Assembly (NCBI GenBank): GCA_023150375.1
Contig: JAKLLA010000002.1
Location: 124,001 to 188,000 of the forward strand
Source of the DNA: Burkholderiaceae bacterium
Lineage (GTDB): Bacteria > Pseudomonadota > Gammaproteobacteria > Burkholderiales > Burkholderiaceae_C
DNA length: 64,000 bases
Direction of reading: 5' to 3'
Part shown: piece after piece, positions 1 through 8,701 of the stretch
How the letters are laid out: each line of letters begins with the position of its first letter
How positions within the stretch are numbered: position 1 is the first letter of the stretch
The notes under the pieces: model-generated
The model's database searches: none
Told to the model about the DNA's origin: nothing
The model's input: the letters and a program-made list of their open reading frames with translations, nothing else
Program-made: the position numbers and the translations under genes

Positions 1-1295
1 ACGAAGGCGCTCCTGAAGGTGCTCAGGTTGGTGAAGCCGCTGGCGCTGCTGAAGCTGAAGGTGTTGGTCTTGACACCATCGTCGAAGCGGAAGGTCTGGG
101 CGCTGCTGTCGATGGTCACCGTGCAGGCCTGCCCATCGATGCCCGTGCCCACATAGGTGCCGGCCAGGCAGCCGATGTCTCCGAAGGTGGCACCGATGGC
201 ATTGGCGCCGATCGAGCACCCGGCCAGACCGGCCGCGGTGACGGTGGTGCCGGCCCGTGGACGCCAGTCGGGGATGCGGTAGCTGCCGCTGAGGGTGGCC
301 GGCTGCTGCGAGCCGCTGAGGAGTGTGGCGGTGAGCGGGGTGTCCGTGAAGGTGACGGTGCCGGCGGTGGTGTCCACCGTCACGCCGCTGCAGGGGCCGC
401 AGGTGGCCACATAGTTGGCCGTGCCGACGGGCTGGGAAGGGTCGGGAACGAGGGCCACGGAGGCCGACAGCACCACGCCGGTGGCCGCCACATACCGTAC
501 ACCGACGATGTCCTGGCCCGCATCGCCCTGCAGCGGGTTGGCGCTGCGAGCCATCGACAGGTGGCGCGCCGCACCGAAGGAGGAGGTTTCCCACTTCAAG
601 GTGGGCAGCAGGTTGGGAGAGATGACCCGATCGGCTGCCAATGCCGTGCTGCGCACCGTGGTCGTGCCCCAACCCGAAGGGGCCGGGGAAGGGGCCGGCT
701 CCCCGGCTCCCGTGGTGGCCTGCACGTAACGGGCGGTGCCGTCGCTCTGGCTGAGATCGCTGCCGGAGACGTACAGGCCATTGAAGGCCGGGGCGAAGAA
801 GTCCATGTGCCGGTCACCGGACAACATCGCAGTCACGCCGATGCGATCCCCGCTGCTGTTGGTGTTGGCACAGACGGCCGTGACCTCCGCAGGGGTTGCA
901 CTGCCGCTCACCCCGCTGCCCGGGGTGACGGTGAGGGTGGTGCCGGCCAGGGTGAGCGTACCGCTGCCCAGTTCGGAGCCGGTGCTGCTGTCGAAGTGCC
1001 GCACGGCATAGCTGCCGGCAAAGGGCGCCAGGTCCGCGGTGGTCAGGACCGCCCGGGTGCCGCAGGCGTCGGAGGGCGCGGGGGACGGCGTCGGAGATGG
1101 CGCCGGTGCAGGCGCAGCGCCCCCCCCATCGGATCCCCCGCCGCCGCAGGCGGCCAGCATCACCGCCGCCATCAGGGCCGACAGCAGCGCGGTGCGACTT
1201 CCGGCGGGAACCGCCGACGAGCGGCCGAAGTTCCCTGCGGTGGAGTCGCCGGATTCGCGGTCGTCGGTCGGGCATGGGCAGAGCGTCGGGTTCAT
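1..1295 (-). CDS. Putative surface lipoprotein, C-terminus cut by window edge
   Basis: An open frame runs from an ATG at 1295 to the left edge without a stop, so at least 431 codons are present and the C-terminus lies outside the window. A hydrophobic stretch ends in the lipobox LAAC (residues 47-50), followed by a GGGGSDGGG and Ala/Pro/Ser linker, which is typical of a lipoprotein tethered to the outer membrane. The rest is rich in Thr, Ser, Gly and Ala with scattered Cys, suggesting an exported beta-rich protein; I recognise no family. About 36 polar residues precede the hydrophobic core, which is long for a signal peptide, so the true start may be further in, but I see no better ATG before Met42. 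It is divergent from the response regulator gene at 1502. Confidence 0.6.
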   Translation of the reverse strand, partial: MNPTLCPCPTDDRESGDSTAGNFGRSSAVPAGSRTALLSALMAAVMLAACGGGGSDGGGAAPAPAPSPTPSPAPSDACGTRAVLTTADLAPFAGSYAVRHFDSSTGSELGSGTLTLAGTTLTVTPGSGVSGSATPAEVTAVCANTNSSGDRIGVTAMLSGDRHMDFFAPAFNGLYVSGSDLSQSDGTARYVQATTGAGEPAPSPAPSGWGTTTVRSTALAADRVISPNLLPTLKWETSSFGAARHLSMARSANPLQGDAGQDIVGVRYVAATGVVLSASVALVPDPSQPVGTANYVATCGPCSGVTVDTTAGTVTFTDTPLTATLLSGSQQPATLSGSYRIPDWRPRAGTTVTAAGLAGCSIGANAIGATFGDIGCLAGTYVGTGIDGQACTVTIDSSAQTFRFDDGVKTNTFSFSSASGFTNLSTFRSAF

Positions 1296-1341
1296 GGGGT
1301 TCCTCATCGGAGAGTGGCTGGGGCCGTCGGTCTTCGACCGC

Positions 1342-1354
1342 CATGACAGTCATG
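1342..1354. promoter_or_regulatory. Short inverted repeat in divergent promoter region
   Basis: The 206-base gap between the lipoprotein and response regulator genes contains catgac-a-gtcatg, two perfect 6-base arms around one base. Read on the minus strand it lies beside a TAGCAT -10-like hexamer for the lipoprotein gene. It could be a binding site for a dimeric regulator, perhaps the NarL-type regulator next door, but that is inference. Confidence 0.3.
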
Positions 1355-1501
1355 CTAGGAAGGCCCCCTCGAGGCGACCACCGTCATCCTGCGGGTGCCC
1401 GCCCCTCAGAACTGACCCCCTTGGCGTGCGAACTGCACGACGCCGCCACCCGCGATCCGAGCGTCGCGATCGAGCCGCCGACCGGTCACAATCGCCGCAC
1501 C

Positions 1502-2209
1502 ATGTACGACAGCGCCCTGATCGTCGAAGACCTGGAAGAACCCCGCCTCTGGCTGGTGGATGTGATCAGGCGCGCACTTCCGACCCTGCGCCGGGTGGAT
1601 GCTGCCGCCGACCTGGCGCAGGCAGACGCCTTGACACGGCAGCGCCACTACGGACTGGCGGTGGTGGACTGGGGCCTTCCGGACGGCACCGCGCAGTCGC
1701 TGATCGGCCGGCTGGCGCGCACGATCCCGCCCACCCTGGTGGTGGTCGCCACGATCCACGACGACGACCGACATGTCTTTCCGGCATTGCAGGCCGGTGC
1801 GAGTGGCTATGTCCTCAAGTCCCAGCCCCGTGCGGTCGTGGAGTCCCAGCTGCAGCGCATCGCCCAGGGCGAACCACCGCTGTCACCTTCGATCGCCCTG
1901 AGGGTGCTGGCGCATTTCCGGCAGACCTTCGGGGAGGGCGTACAGCCGTCCGACGGCCCGGGGCCCGTCGGACAACCCGCCTCGTCGACGCCGGGGCCGG
2001 CAGATGCAGCCCTCCCGCGGCTCACACTGCGCGAAGAAGAAGTGCTGAGCATGATGGGCCGGGGGTTGAAGGCCGCGGAGATCGGCCGGCGCCTGTCCAT
2101 CAGCGTCAACACCGTCAACGGCTACGTCCGCGAGGTCTACCGCAAGCTGGGCATCTCCAGCCGCGCCGAGGCGGCACTGGAGGCCACCCGGCGCGGCCTG
2201 ATCGACTGA
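1502..2209 (+). CDS. NarL/FixJ-type response regulator
   Basis: This 235-residue protein has an N-terminal receiver domain (about 1-120) with acidic pair Glu9-Asp10, phospho-acceptor Asp56 in VVDWGLPDG, and a conserved Lys near 105. A variable linker is followed by a LuxR-type helix-turn-helix (about 170-235: LTLREEEVLSMMGRG, SISVNTVNGYVREVYRKLG). It should bind DNA when phosphorylated. The start is the ATG at 1502; an upstream open extension is low-complexity and unlike the family. Its likely partner is the kinase encoded convergently at 2224-4179, with only 14 bases between the stop codons, a layout that makes antisense interference between the two transcripts possible. Confidence 0.88.
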   Translation: MYDSALIVEDLEEPRLWLVDVIRRALPTLRRVDAAADLAQADALTRQRHYGLAVVDWGLPDGTAQSLIGRLARTIPPTLVVVATIHDDDRHVFPALQAGASGYVLKSQPRAVVESQLQRIAQGEPPLSPSIALRVLAHFRQTFGEGVQPSDGPGPVGQPASSTPGPADAALPRLTLREEEVLSMMGRGLKAAEIGRRLSISVNTVNGYVREVYRKLGISSRAEAALEATRRGLID

Positions 2210-2223
2210 GCGCAGGCGACCGT

Positions 2224-4179
2224 TCAGCCCTGCCGGGGCACGGCGCAGGGCAGCGGCAGGACCAACGCCACCTGGATGCCGCCGCAGTCCCGCTCCTGCC
2301 AGACGATGGACGCGCCGATGGCCGAGGCGCGACTGCGCATCGAGCGCAGACCCAGGCGGCCCTGGGCCGCATCGACCTGGACGTCCGCCTGGGCCCCCTC
2401 GGGCCAGCCCCGACCGTTGTCGGCGACCCGAAGCTGCAGCCTCCCGGCCGGAAGCTCCACCTGCACCGCCACCTGGCTGGCCCGGGCATGCTTGACCGTA
2501 TTGGTCACCGCCTCCTGGAGAATGCGCATCAGCTGCAGCACCAGATCGGCCGGCAGGTCCAGGCCGCCGACGCCCTCGTCGACCTGCCAGATCAGCTCGA
2601 TGCCCAGCGCCTCCAGCCGCGGATCCCAGCGGTACCGCCAGGACGCCAGGGCCGGCAGCAGTCGGGTGTCGGCCGCGGAGGCGTCGATGATCAGGCGAAG
2701 GTCATCCAGGCTCTCCTGCAGCAGGTCGGCCAGACGCTGCTGGCTGAGAGCCCCCCGCTCCACTCCCCGCAGGGCGGTCATCAGCTGGCCACCGATGCCG
2801 TCGTGCATCTCGCGCACGATGCGTTCGCGCTCCTCGGCCCGGGCGCGCTCGCGGGCCTGGCCGATGCGGTCCTGCTGTTGCTGCTCGTAACTCCGTGCAA
2901 GCGCCGCAGAGCGCTCGGCCACCCGCTGCTCCAGCACCTGATTGAGGTCCCGGGCCAGCGTGAGGGCCTGCATGACATGGTCCGCCCCCACCACCGCCAT
3001 GGCCATCAGGAGCACCAGATACCCCCAGACCAGCAGGGACTGCATGTCGTCCTGAACGTCGAAGACGCCCTGCACCAGCAGAAAGTCGCGGCAGGCTCCG
3101 GCCAGCAGGACCGCATAGCCCGCCACCAGCAGCCAGCCTCGCCACTGCCCGATCACCTGGCGGTGCCGCAGCGTCATCACGCACTGGGTGAGCATCCACA
3201 GCAGCATGGCCTGGTAGACCAGCGTGCGGCAGGTCACCTCCAGCTCCGGACGCCACAGACCCAGCCCCAGCAGCCCCAGCACCAGCAGCAGGGTCGCCAG
3301 CGCCAGCCCCTGCCAGAACCGATTCCACCGGCCCAGCAGGTGCAAGGTGGCGATCGCCAGTGGCAGCGCCAGCAGAAACACCAGCAGGGCCACACCGGAC
3401 TCGAACAGCGGCGCGGGCAGGGGCAGCGTGGTCGCGGTGCTGTAGACGCCCCGGCCCACCCAGGCGGCGCAGGCCAGCGTGAACCATGCCAGACCGGGGT
3501 GGCGCTGGCGGCGTACCAGCGCCAGCATCAGCGCGATGGTCCCCACCACGGTGACCACCAGGCCAGCGCTCTGGGTCCACTCGATGCTGCGACGGTAGAG
3601 CTGCGCCTGTCGCTGGGCCGTCTCCTCGATCGGTCCGACGGTCGGCGCCCAGCTGCCCACAGGGATGAAGAGCGAGCCCTCGAGCAGGATCCGCACCTCG
3701 CGGGTGCCGGGCGGCAGGCGGTACAGGGCGGGGACCCGCGGGTTGGTCGCCGCGTGCTCGCCCGGATCCGGCTGCCACCCGGTGTCTGCAGGAGCGATGC
3801 GCTGGACCCGTTGCCCATCGGCCAGCACCCGGTAGGCAGCCCCCATGTGCGGCACCAGCAGACCCAGTTCCCGCGCGCACTGTGGCGGGGCGAACAGATA
3901 GTGCGCCCGGCTCCGGCCCGAGAACCGGTCGCGCGGCAGGTGGTCCGGCAAGGTGACCGGCTCCGCAACGGTTGCGTCCTGCCAGAGTCGCTGTGCCTGC
4001 GTCATCCGCTGGAGCTGGGTGCAGCGCCCATCGTCACCCGCCTTCGCCAGGCCAGGCAGCGACAGCAGCAGGAGCACCCCCAGGATCAGCCCCGCCAGGT
4101 ACGTCCTCGGCCACGGGCACCTGCCCCGAGCTGCGCAGGCCGCCGGTGACGCAGGGCCGCAGTGGGAGCCGTGCGTCAC
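2224..4179 (-). CDS. Membrane sensor histidine kinase, 7TMR-DISM-like sensor with NarX/LiaS-type kinase
   Basis: The 651-residue protein starts with a signal or anchor segment (about 27-47). An extracytoplasmic beta-domain (about 75-185) resembling 7TMR-DISM sensors follows, then a block of roughly seven membrane helices (about 204-400) and a coiled coil. The kinase core is HisKA_3 type: His459 in REMHDGIGGQL, N-box ILQEAVTN (553-560), DNGRGW (587-592) and a GLRSM lid. It should autophosphorylate and pass phosphate to the convergent response regulator at 1502. The start is a GTG at 4179, 13 bases after the pilU stop and in the same orientation, so it may be cotranscribed with pilTU. The ligand is unknown. 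Confidence 0.85.
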   Translation of the reverse strand: MTHGSHCGPASPAACAARGRCPWPRTYLAGLILGVLLLLSLPGLAKAGDDGRCTQLQRMTQAQRLWQDATVAEPVTLPDHLPRDRFSGRSRAHYLFAPPQCARELGLLVPHMGAAYRVLADGQRVQRIAPADTGWQPDPGEHAATNPRVPALYRLPPGTREVRILLEGSLFIPVGSWAPTVGPIEETAQRQAQLYRRSIEWTQSAGLVVTVVGTIALMLALVRRQRHPGLAWFTLACAAWVGRGVYSTATTLPLPAPLFESGVALLVFLLALPLAIATLHLLGRWNRFWQGLALATLLLVLGLLGLGLWRPELEVTCRTLVYQAMLLWMLTQCVMTLRHRQVIGQWRGWLLVAGYAVLLAGACRDFLLVQGVFDVQDDMQSLLVWGYLVLLMAMAVVGADHVMQALTLARDLNQVLEQRVAERSAALARSYEQQQQDRIGQARERARAEERERIVREMHDGIGGQLMTALRGVERGALSQQRLADLLQESLDDLRLIIDASAADTRLLPALASWRYRWDPRLEALGIELIWQVDEGVGGLDLPADLVLQLMRILQEAVTNTVKHARASQVAVQVELPAGRLQLRVADNGRGWPEGAQADVQVDAAQGRLGLRSMRSRASAIGASIVWQERDCGGIQVALVLPLPCAVPRQG

Positions 4180-4192
4180 CGTCCGCGCCGAA

Positions 4193-5329
4193 TCAGACGA
4201 TCGCCAGATGCTCGGTACCGGCGCCGAAGTCGGTGTTGCGCGCGCGTCGGCTGTGCAGCTTGATCTGCAGGCGCAGGTCGTTGACCGAGTCGGCGTTGCG
4301 CAGCGCGTCGGCGTAGCCGATGTAGTGGCCCTCGTAGAGGTCGAAGAGCGACTGGTCGAAGGTCTGCATGCCGTGCTCGCGGCTCTTCTTCATGATCTCC
4401 TTGATGGCCGTGACCTCGCCCTTGAAGATCAGCTCGGAGACCAGCGGCGTGTTCAGCAGCACCTCCACCGCGGCGATGCGCCCCGCTCCCTCCTCGCGCG
4501 GCAGCAGGCGCTGCGAGATCATCGCGCGCAGGTTCAGCGACAGGTCCATCAGCAGCTGGTCGCGCCGGTCCTCGGGGAAGAAGTTGATGATGCGGTCCAG
4601 CGCCTGGTTGGCGCTGTTGGCGTGCAGCGTGGCCATGCACAGGTGGCCGGTCTCTGCGAAGGCCACCGCGTGCTCCATCGTCTCGCGGTCGCGGATCTCG
4701 CCCATCAGGATCACGTCGGGCGCCTGGCGCAGCGTATTCTTCAGCGCTGCCTCCCAGTTCAGCGTATCGATGCCCACCTCGCGCTGGGTGATGATGCAGT
4801 TCTTGTGCGGATGCACGAACTCCACCGGATCCTCGATCGTGATGATGTGGTCGTAGGCGGTCTCGTTGCGGTGGTCCACCATCGCCGCCAGCGTGGTGCT
4901 CTTGCCCGAACCGGTGGCTCCCACCATGATGACCAGCCCGCGCTTGGCCATCGTGACCTCCTTGAGCACGCTGGGCAGGCCGAGCCGGTCGATGGTCGGC
5001 AGCTCGCGCGGGATGGTGCGAAACACCATGCCCACCTGGCCCTGCTGCATGAAGGCATTGACCCGGAAGCGCCCCACCCCCGATGGCGAGATGGCGAAGT
5101 TGCACTCCTTGGTGCGCTCGAACTCGGCCGCCTGCTTGTCGTTCATCACCGCGCGCGCCAGCGCCAGCGTGTGCTGGCCGGTGAGCGGCTGCGGCGAGAC
5201 CTTGGTGACCTTGCCGTCCACCTTGATCGCCGGCGGAAAGTCGCAGGTCAGGAAGAGGTCCGAGCCGCCGCGCGAGACCAGCAGGCGCAGCAGGTCGTTG
5301 ATGAATTTCGATGCCTGATCGCGTTCCAT
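4193..5329 (-). CDS. pilU: Type IV pilus retraction ATPase, PilU
   Basis: PilU is a 378-residue GspE-family hexameric ATPase that assists PilT in depolymerising type IV pili at the inner-membrane base. It has Walker A GATGSGKS (137-144), the Asp box IEDPVEF (165-171), Walker B VILMGEIRD (206-214) and a His box (ETGHLCMATLH, about 226-236). The length and the C-terminal tail after the ATPase core fit PilU rather than PilT. It lies 85 bases downstream of pilT on the same strand, and a sensor kinase gene follows after 13 bases. Confidence 0.95.
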   Translation of the reverse strand: MERDQASKFINDLLRLLVSRGGSDLFLTCDFPPAIKVDGKVTKVSPQPLTGQHTLALARAVMNDKQAAEFERTKECNFAISPSGVGRFRVNAFMQQGQVGMVFRTIPRELPTIDRLGLPSVLKEVTMAKRGLVIMVGATGSGKSTTLAAMVDHRNETAYDHIITIEDPVEFVHPHKNCIITQREVGIDTLNWEAALKNTLRQAPDVILMGEIRDRETMEHAVAFAETGHLCMATLHANSANQALDRIINFFPEDRRDQLLMDLSLNLRAMISQRLLPREEGAGRIAAVEVLLNTPLVSELIFKGEVTAIKEIMKKSREHGMQTFDQSLFDLYEGHYIGYADALRNADSVNDLRLQIKLHSRRARNTDFGAGTEHLAIV

Positions 5330-5414
5330 GGATACATCCTTCGGCGGGATCCGGTGTGCGCCGAGGCCGGGGCCGACGCAGGGCCCGCCGCCCCGCGCGC
5401 GCCGGCCTCCTCGC

Positions 5415-6458
5415 TCAGCCCGGGAAGTTCTCCGGGCTGCGCGCCTTGCTGCGGGCCTCCGCCGGGGTGATCACACCCTTGCGTACCAGTTCGGTGAGGT
5501 TCTGATCGAGCGTCTGCATGCCCTGGGCCTGGCCGGTCTGGATGATCGAGTACATCTGCGCCACCTTGTTCTCGCGGATCAGGTTGCGGATTGCCGCGGT
5601 GCCCAGCATGATCTCGTGCGCGGCCACGCGGCCGTTGCCGTCGCGCAGCTTGCACAGGGTCTGCGAAACCACCGCCACCAGCGACTCCGAGAGCATCGCC
5701 CGCACCATCTCCTTCTCGGCCGCGGGAAAGACGTCGACCATGCGGTCGATGGTCTTGGCCGCGCTGGAGGTGTGCAGGGTCGCGAAGACCAGGTGCCCGG
5801 TCTCGGCGGCCGTCAGCGCCAGGCGGATCGTCTCGAGGTCACGCAGCTCACCCACCAGGATGGCATCGGGGTCCTCCCGCAGTGCCGCGCGCAGGGCGTT
5901 GGAGAACGACAGCGTCTGCGGGCCCACCTCGCGCTGGTTGATCAGGCACTTCTTCGACTCGTGCACGAACTCGATCGGATCCTCGACGGTGAGGATGTGG
6001 CCGTACTCGCTGTCGTTGCGGTGGTCGACCATCGCCGCCAGGGTGGTCGACTTGCCCGAGCCGGTCGGGCCGGTCACCAGCAGCAGGCCGCGCGGCTTGA
6101 GCGACAGGTCGGCGAAGACCTTGGGCGTGCGCAGCTCCTCGAGGGTCTGGATCTTGCTCGGAATGGTACGGAACACCGCCCCGGCGCCGCGCTGCTGGTT
6201 GAAGGCGTTCACCCGGAAGCGCGACAGCCCCTGGATCTCGAAGGAGAAGTCGCACTCCAGCGTCTCCTCGTAGACCTTGCGCTGGGCGTCGTTCATCACG
6301 TCGTAGATCATCTCGCGGACCTTCTTGTGGTCCAGCGGGTCGACGTTGATGCGGCGCACGTCGCCGTGCACGCGGATCATCGGCGGCAGGCCGGCCGACA
6401 GGTGCAGGTCGGAGGCCTTGTTGCGCACCGAGAACGCGAGCAGCTGGGTGATGTCCAT
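5415..6458 (-). CDS. pilT: Type IV pilus retraction ATPase, PilT
   Basis: PilT is the main motor for pilus retraction, twitching motility and DNA uptake. The 347-residue protein begins MDITQLLAFSVRNKASDLHL, the classic N-terminus. It carries Walker A GPTGSGKS, IEDP-type VEDPIEFVH, AIRAD-like VGELRDLETI (Walker B) and the His box TGHLVFATLHT. I chose the ATG at 6458 because the upstream open frame has no family similarity and the resulting length equals that of known PilT proteins. It is divergent from yggS, and pilT-yggS-proC is a common proteobacterial neighbourhood. Confidence 0.96.
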   Translation of the reverse strand: MDITQLLAFSVRNKASDLHLSAGLPPMIRVHGDVRRINVDPLDHKKVREMIYDVMNDAQRKVYEETLECDFSFEIQGLSRFRVNAFNQQRGAGAVFRTIPSKIQTLEELRTPKVFADLSLKPRGLLLVTGPTGSGKSTTLAAMVDHRNDSEYGHILTVEDPIEFVHESKKCLINQREVGPQTLSFSNALRAALREDPDAILVGELRDLETIRLALTAAETGHLVFATLHTSSAAKTIDRMVDVFPAAEKEMVRAMLSESLVAVVSQTLCKLRDGNGRVAAHEIMLGTAAIRNLIRENKVAQMYSIIQTGQAQGMQTLDQNLTELVRKGVITPAEARSKARSPENFPG

Positions 6459-6577
6459 GCGGGCAGGATGACAGCGGTGTGACGGCCGGCGCAGGCAGAC
6501 AGCGACATTGCGGTGGAGCCAGCCGGCTCCGCCGCATCGCCGCAGGCCGCCCGCACCGGGTCGGGAGCGGATTGCTC

Positions 6578-6583
6578 TAAGCT
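6578..6583 (+). promoter_or_regulatory. -10-like hexamer 8 bases before yggS start
   Basis: TAAGCT lies 8 bases upstream of the yggS ATG at 6592 with no Shine-Dalgarno sequence between them. Transcription from it would start at or next to the start codon. The -35 region is weak, so this is tentative. Confidence 0.35.
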
Positions 6584-6591
6584 CGGTGATT

Positions 6592-7281
6592 ATGACGACG
6601 ATCTCCGAGCGCCTACAAGCCGTGCACCGGCGACTGGCCGAGGCCTGTGCGCGGGCCGGCCGAAGTGTCGACAGCGTCACGCTGCTGGCCGTGAGCAAGA
6701 CCCAGCCGGCCGACGCCCTGCGCGCTGCCCACGCCGCCGGCCAGCGGGCCTTCGGCGAGAACTACGTGCAGGAAGGTCTGGCCAAGATCGAGGCGCTGGG
6801 CGACCTGCGCCGCGAGCTCGAGTGGCACCTGATCGGGCCGCTGCAGAGCAACAAGACCCGGGTGGTGGCCGAGGCCTTCGACTGGGTGCACAGCCTCGAC
6901 CGCCTGAAGATCGCCCAGCGCCTGAGCGAGCAGCGGCCGGCCTGGGCCGCACCGCTGCAGGTCTGCCTGCAGGTCAACATCAGCGGCGAGGCCAGCAAGA
7001 GCGGCCTGGCGCCGGCCGAGGTGCCGGCGCTGGCGCAGGCCGTGGCCGCGCTGCCGCGGCTGCGCCTGCGCGGCCTGATGGCCATTCCCGAGCCGGCCGG
7101 CGACGAAGCCGCCCAGCGCCGCCCGCACCGGGCGCTGCGCGAGCTGCTGGAGGCCCTGCGGCAGCAGGGCCTGGCGCTGGACACCCTGTCGATGGGCATG
7201 AGCGCCGACCTGGAGGCCGCCGTGCTCGAAGGCGCGACGCTGCTGCGCGTGGGCAGCGCGATCTTCGGCGCACGCGGCTGA
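6592..7281 (+). CDS. yggS: PLP-homeostasis protein, YggS/PLPBP family
   Basis: This 229-residue protein belongs to the alanine-racemase-fold COG0325 family that binds pyridoxal phosphate and buffers it in the cytoplasm; no enzymatic activity is established. The PLP lysine sits in LLAVSKTQPADAL, followed by FGENYVQE, WHLIGPLQSNKTR, GLMAIP and the C-terminal LSMGMSADLEAAV and LRVGSAIFG signatures. The start is the ATG at 6592; a longer frame upstream is not conserved in style. proC follows after 66 bases, the usual arrangement. Confidence 0.94.
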   Translation: MTTISERLQAVHRRLAEACARAGRSVDSVTLLAVSKTQPADALRAAHAAGQRAFGENYVQEGLAKIEALGDLRRELEWHLIGPLQSNKTRVVAEAFDWVHSLDRLKIAQRLSEQRPAWAAPLQVCLQVNISGEASKSGLAPAEVPALAQAVAALPRLRLRGLMAIPEPAGDEAAQRRPHRALRELLEALRQQGLALDTLSMGMSADLEAAVLEGATLLRVGSAIFGARG

Positions 7282-7335
7282 AGGGCGCGCCGCGGGCAGC
7301 GGCACGACGCCCGGCACACCGGTGCGCCAGCTGCC

Positions 7336-7341
7336 TACACT
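7336..7341 (+). promoter_or_regulatory. -10-like hexamer 6 bases before proC start
   Basis: TACACT ends 6 bases upstream of the proC ATG at 7348, and there is no purine-rich ribosome-binding site. The position predicts a transcript beginning at the start codon. The -35 hexamer is poor. Confidence 0.38.
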
Positions 7342-7347
7342 GGCGCC

Positions 7348-8169
7348 ATGAACACCTCCTCCCCCCTCCTGGCCTTCGTCGGCGGCGGCAACATGGCCAG
7401 CGCCATCCTCGGCGGACTGATCCGCGCCGGCCATCCCCCCGAGCAGCTGCTCGTGATCGAGCCCTGGGAGGCGCAGCGCGAGCGCCTGCGCAGCGAGTTC
7501 GGCCTCGAGGCCCTGCCCGCGGCCGACGCCCGCCTGGCGCAGGCGCACACCGTGGTCTGGGCCGTCAAGCCGCAGAGCTTCGCCGAGGCCGCAGCCCCCT
7601 GCGCCGGCCGGGTGGCGCACGCCCTGCACCTGTCGGTGATGGCCGGCATCCGCAGCGACGCGATTGCGCGTGCCACCGGCAGCCAGCGCATCGTGCGCGC
7701 CATGCCCAATACGCCGGCCTTGATCGGCCAGGGCATCGCCGGCCTGTACGCGCGCCCGGAAGTGCGCCCGGCCGAGCGCGAACGCGTGGCCGCCCTGCTC
7801 GCCCCGACCGGCGCGGTGCTCTGGGTGGCGCAGGAGTCCGACCTCGACGCGGTGACCGCGCTGTCCGGTTCCGGCCCGGCCTATGTGTTTTATTTTGTGG
7901 AGGCCATGATGGCCGCGGCCGAGCGCATGGGGCTGAGCGCCGAGCAGGGCCGCCAGCTCGCCCTGGCCACCTTCGGCGGCGCGACCGAGCTGGCGCGACG
8001 CTCGCCGGACAGCCCCGCCACCCTGCGCGAACGGGTCACCAGCAAGGGCGGCACCACCTACGCGGCCCTGTGCGCCCTGGAGGCCGCCGGCGTCGGCACG
8101 GCCTTCGTGGAAGCCCTGCTGGCCGCCCAGCGCCGCGCCCGGGAACTGGGCGACGAGTTCGGCCGCTGA
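7348..8169 (+). CDS. proC: Pyrroline-5-carboxylate reductase
   Basis: ProC catalyses the last step of proline synthesis, reducing 1-pyrroline-5-carboxylate with NAD(P)H. The 273-residue protein has the N-terminal Rossmann motif FVGGGNMASAI, the AVKPQ segment, AMPNTPALIGQG, and the C-terminal dimerisation and active-site signatures SGSGPAYVFYFVEA and TSKGGTTYAAL. Length and architecture are normal. It follows yggS and may also have its own promoter with a -10 box 6 bases before the ATG. Confidence 0.96.
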   Translation: MNTSSPLLAFVGGGNMASAILGGLIRAGHPPEQLLVIEPWEAQRERLRSEFGLEALPAADARLAQAHTVVWAVKPQSFAEAAAPCAGRVAHALHLSVMAGIRSDAIARATGSQRIVRAMPNTPALIGQGIAGLYARPEVRPAERERVAALLAPTGAVLWVAQESDLDAVTALSGSGPAYVFYFVEAMMAAAERMGLSAEQGRQLALATFGGATELARRSPDSPATLRERVTSKGGTTYAALCALEAAGVGTAFVEALLAAQRRARELGDEFGR

Positions 8170-8300
8170 AGACCGGCCGGGGCCGCGCCGTACACCCTTT
8201 GTCACAGTCCGGACAGCGTTGTCGCAGAGTTGAAACTTTTCGGGCTCAGAGTCGCTCTGCCAGCGTGGAAGTGCGCCGGCATGTCGCACGGGAGCCCACG

Positions 8301-8522
8301 ATGAAACGCTTCGCCCACCGCCTCGCCTCTGCCCTGCGCCGCCCGTCGGCGCAGCCGGTCGTCGCCGACGAAACGGCGCCGGACGACGACCAGGCCCGCC
8401 TGGATGCCTGCCGCCGCAGCGAGGCCTTCGCCGAGGATCTGGCCGAACTGGTGAGCCGCCAGCCCCGCGTGCTGGCGCGTCGGGACCTGCGACTGGCGCT
8501 GCGCCGCTCCGCCGGGCTGTGA
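8301..8522 (+). CDS. Small hypothetical protein, 73 residues
   Basis: The ATG at 8301 is preceded by a ggag element about 7 bases upstream, and the frame closes at a TGA at 8520-8522. The product is rich in Arg, Ala and Asp, starts MKRFAHRLASALRR (a basic amphipathic segment) and continues with a charged helical region. It has no membrane segment and I recognise no family. A perfect 8-base hairpin overlaps its stop codon, which supports it being a real transcription unit. It lies between proC and the glutamate dehydrogenase gene, separated from both. Confidence 0.45.
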   Translation: MKRFAHRLASALRRPSAQPVVADETAPDDDQARLDACRRSEAFAEDLAELVSRQPRVLARRDLRLALRRSAGL

Positions 8523-8539
8523 CGGCGTGTGCGCCGTCA
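8520..8539. terminator. Hairpin overlapping the stop of the 73-residue ORF
   Basis: tgacggcg and cgccgtca form a perfect 8-base stem around a tgtg loop, and the left arm contains the TGA stop codon. No T-run follows, so termination would be weak or Rho-assisted; it may instead stabilise the 3' end. Confidence 0.4.
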
Positions 8540-8701
8540 CAGCGGCGACGGACAGCCCCAGCCCGGATGCAAACAAGGCATGAAGCGGCCATGCCGCGGG
8601 GCGGGCGGCGCCCGTAGAGTGCGGCAGCGTCCTGCCAGGACCCAGCGCCCCCCGGCGCGGCAGGCGCTCCCCCTCCCCGGAACCCGCAGAGGCCCCGCCG
8701 C

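Noticed and set aside
1039-4149. A long plus-strand open frame across the response regulator and kinase region
   Set aside because: It lacks any recognisable domain, is rich in Arg/Pro/Gln/His as expected for an antisense GC-rich frame, and overlaps two well-supported genes.
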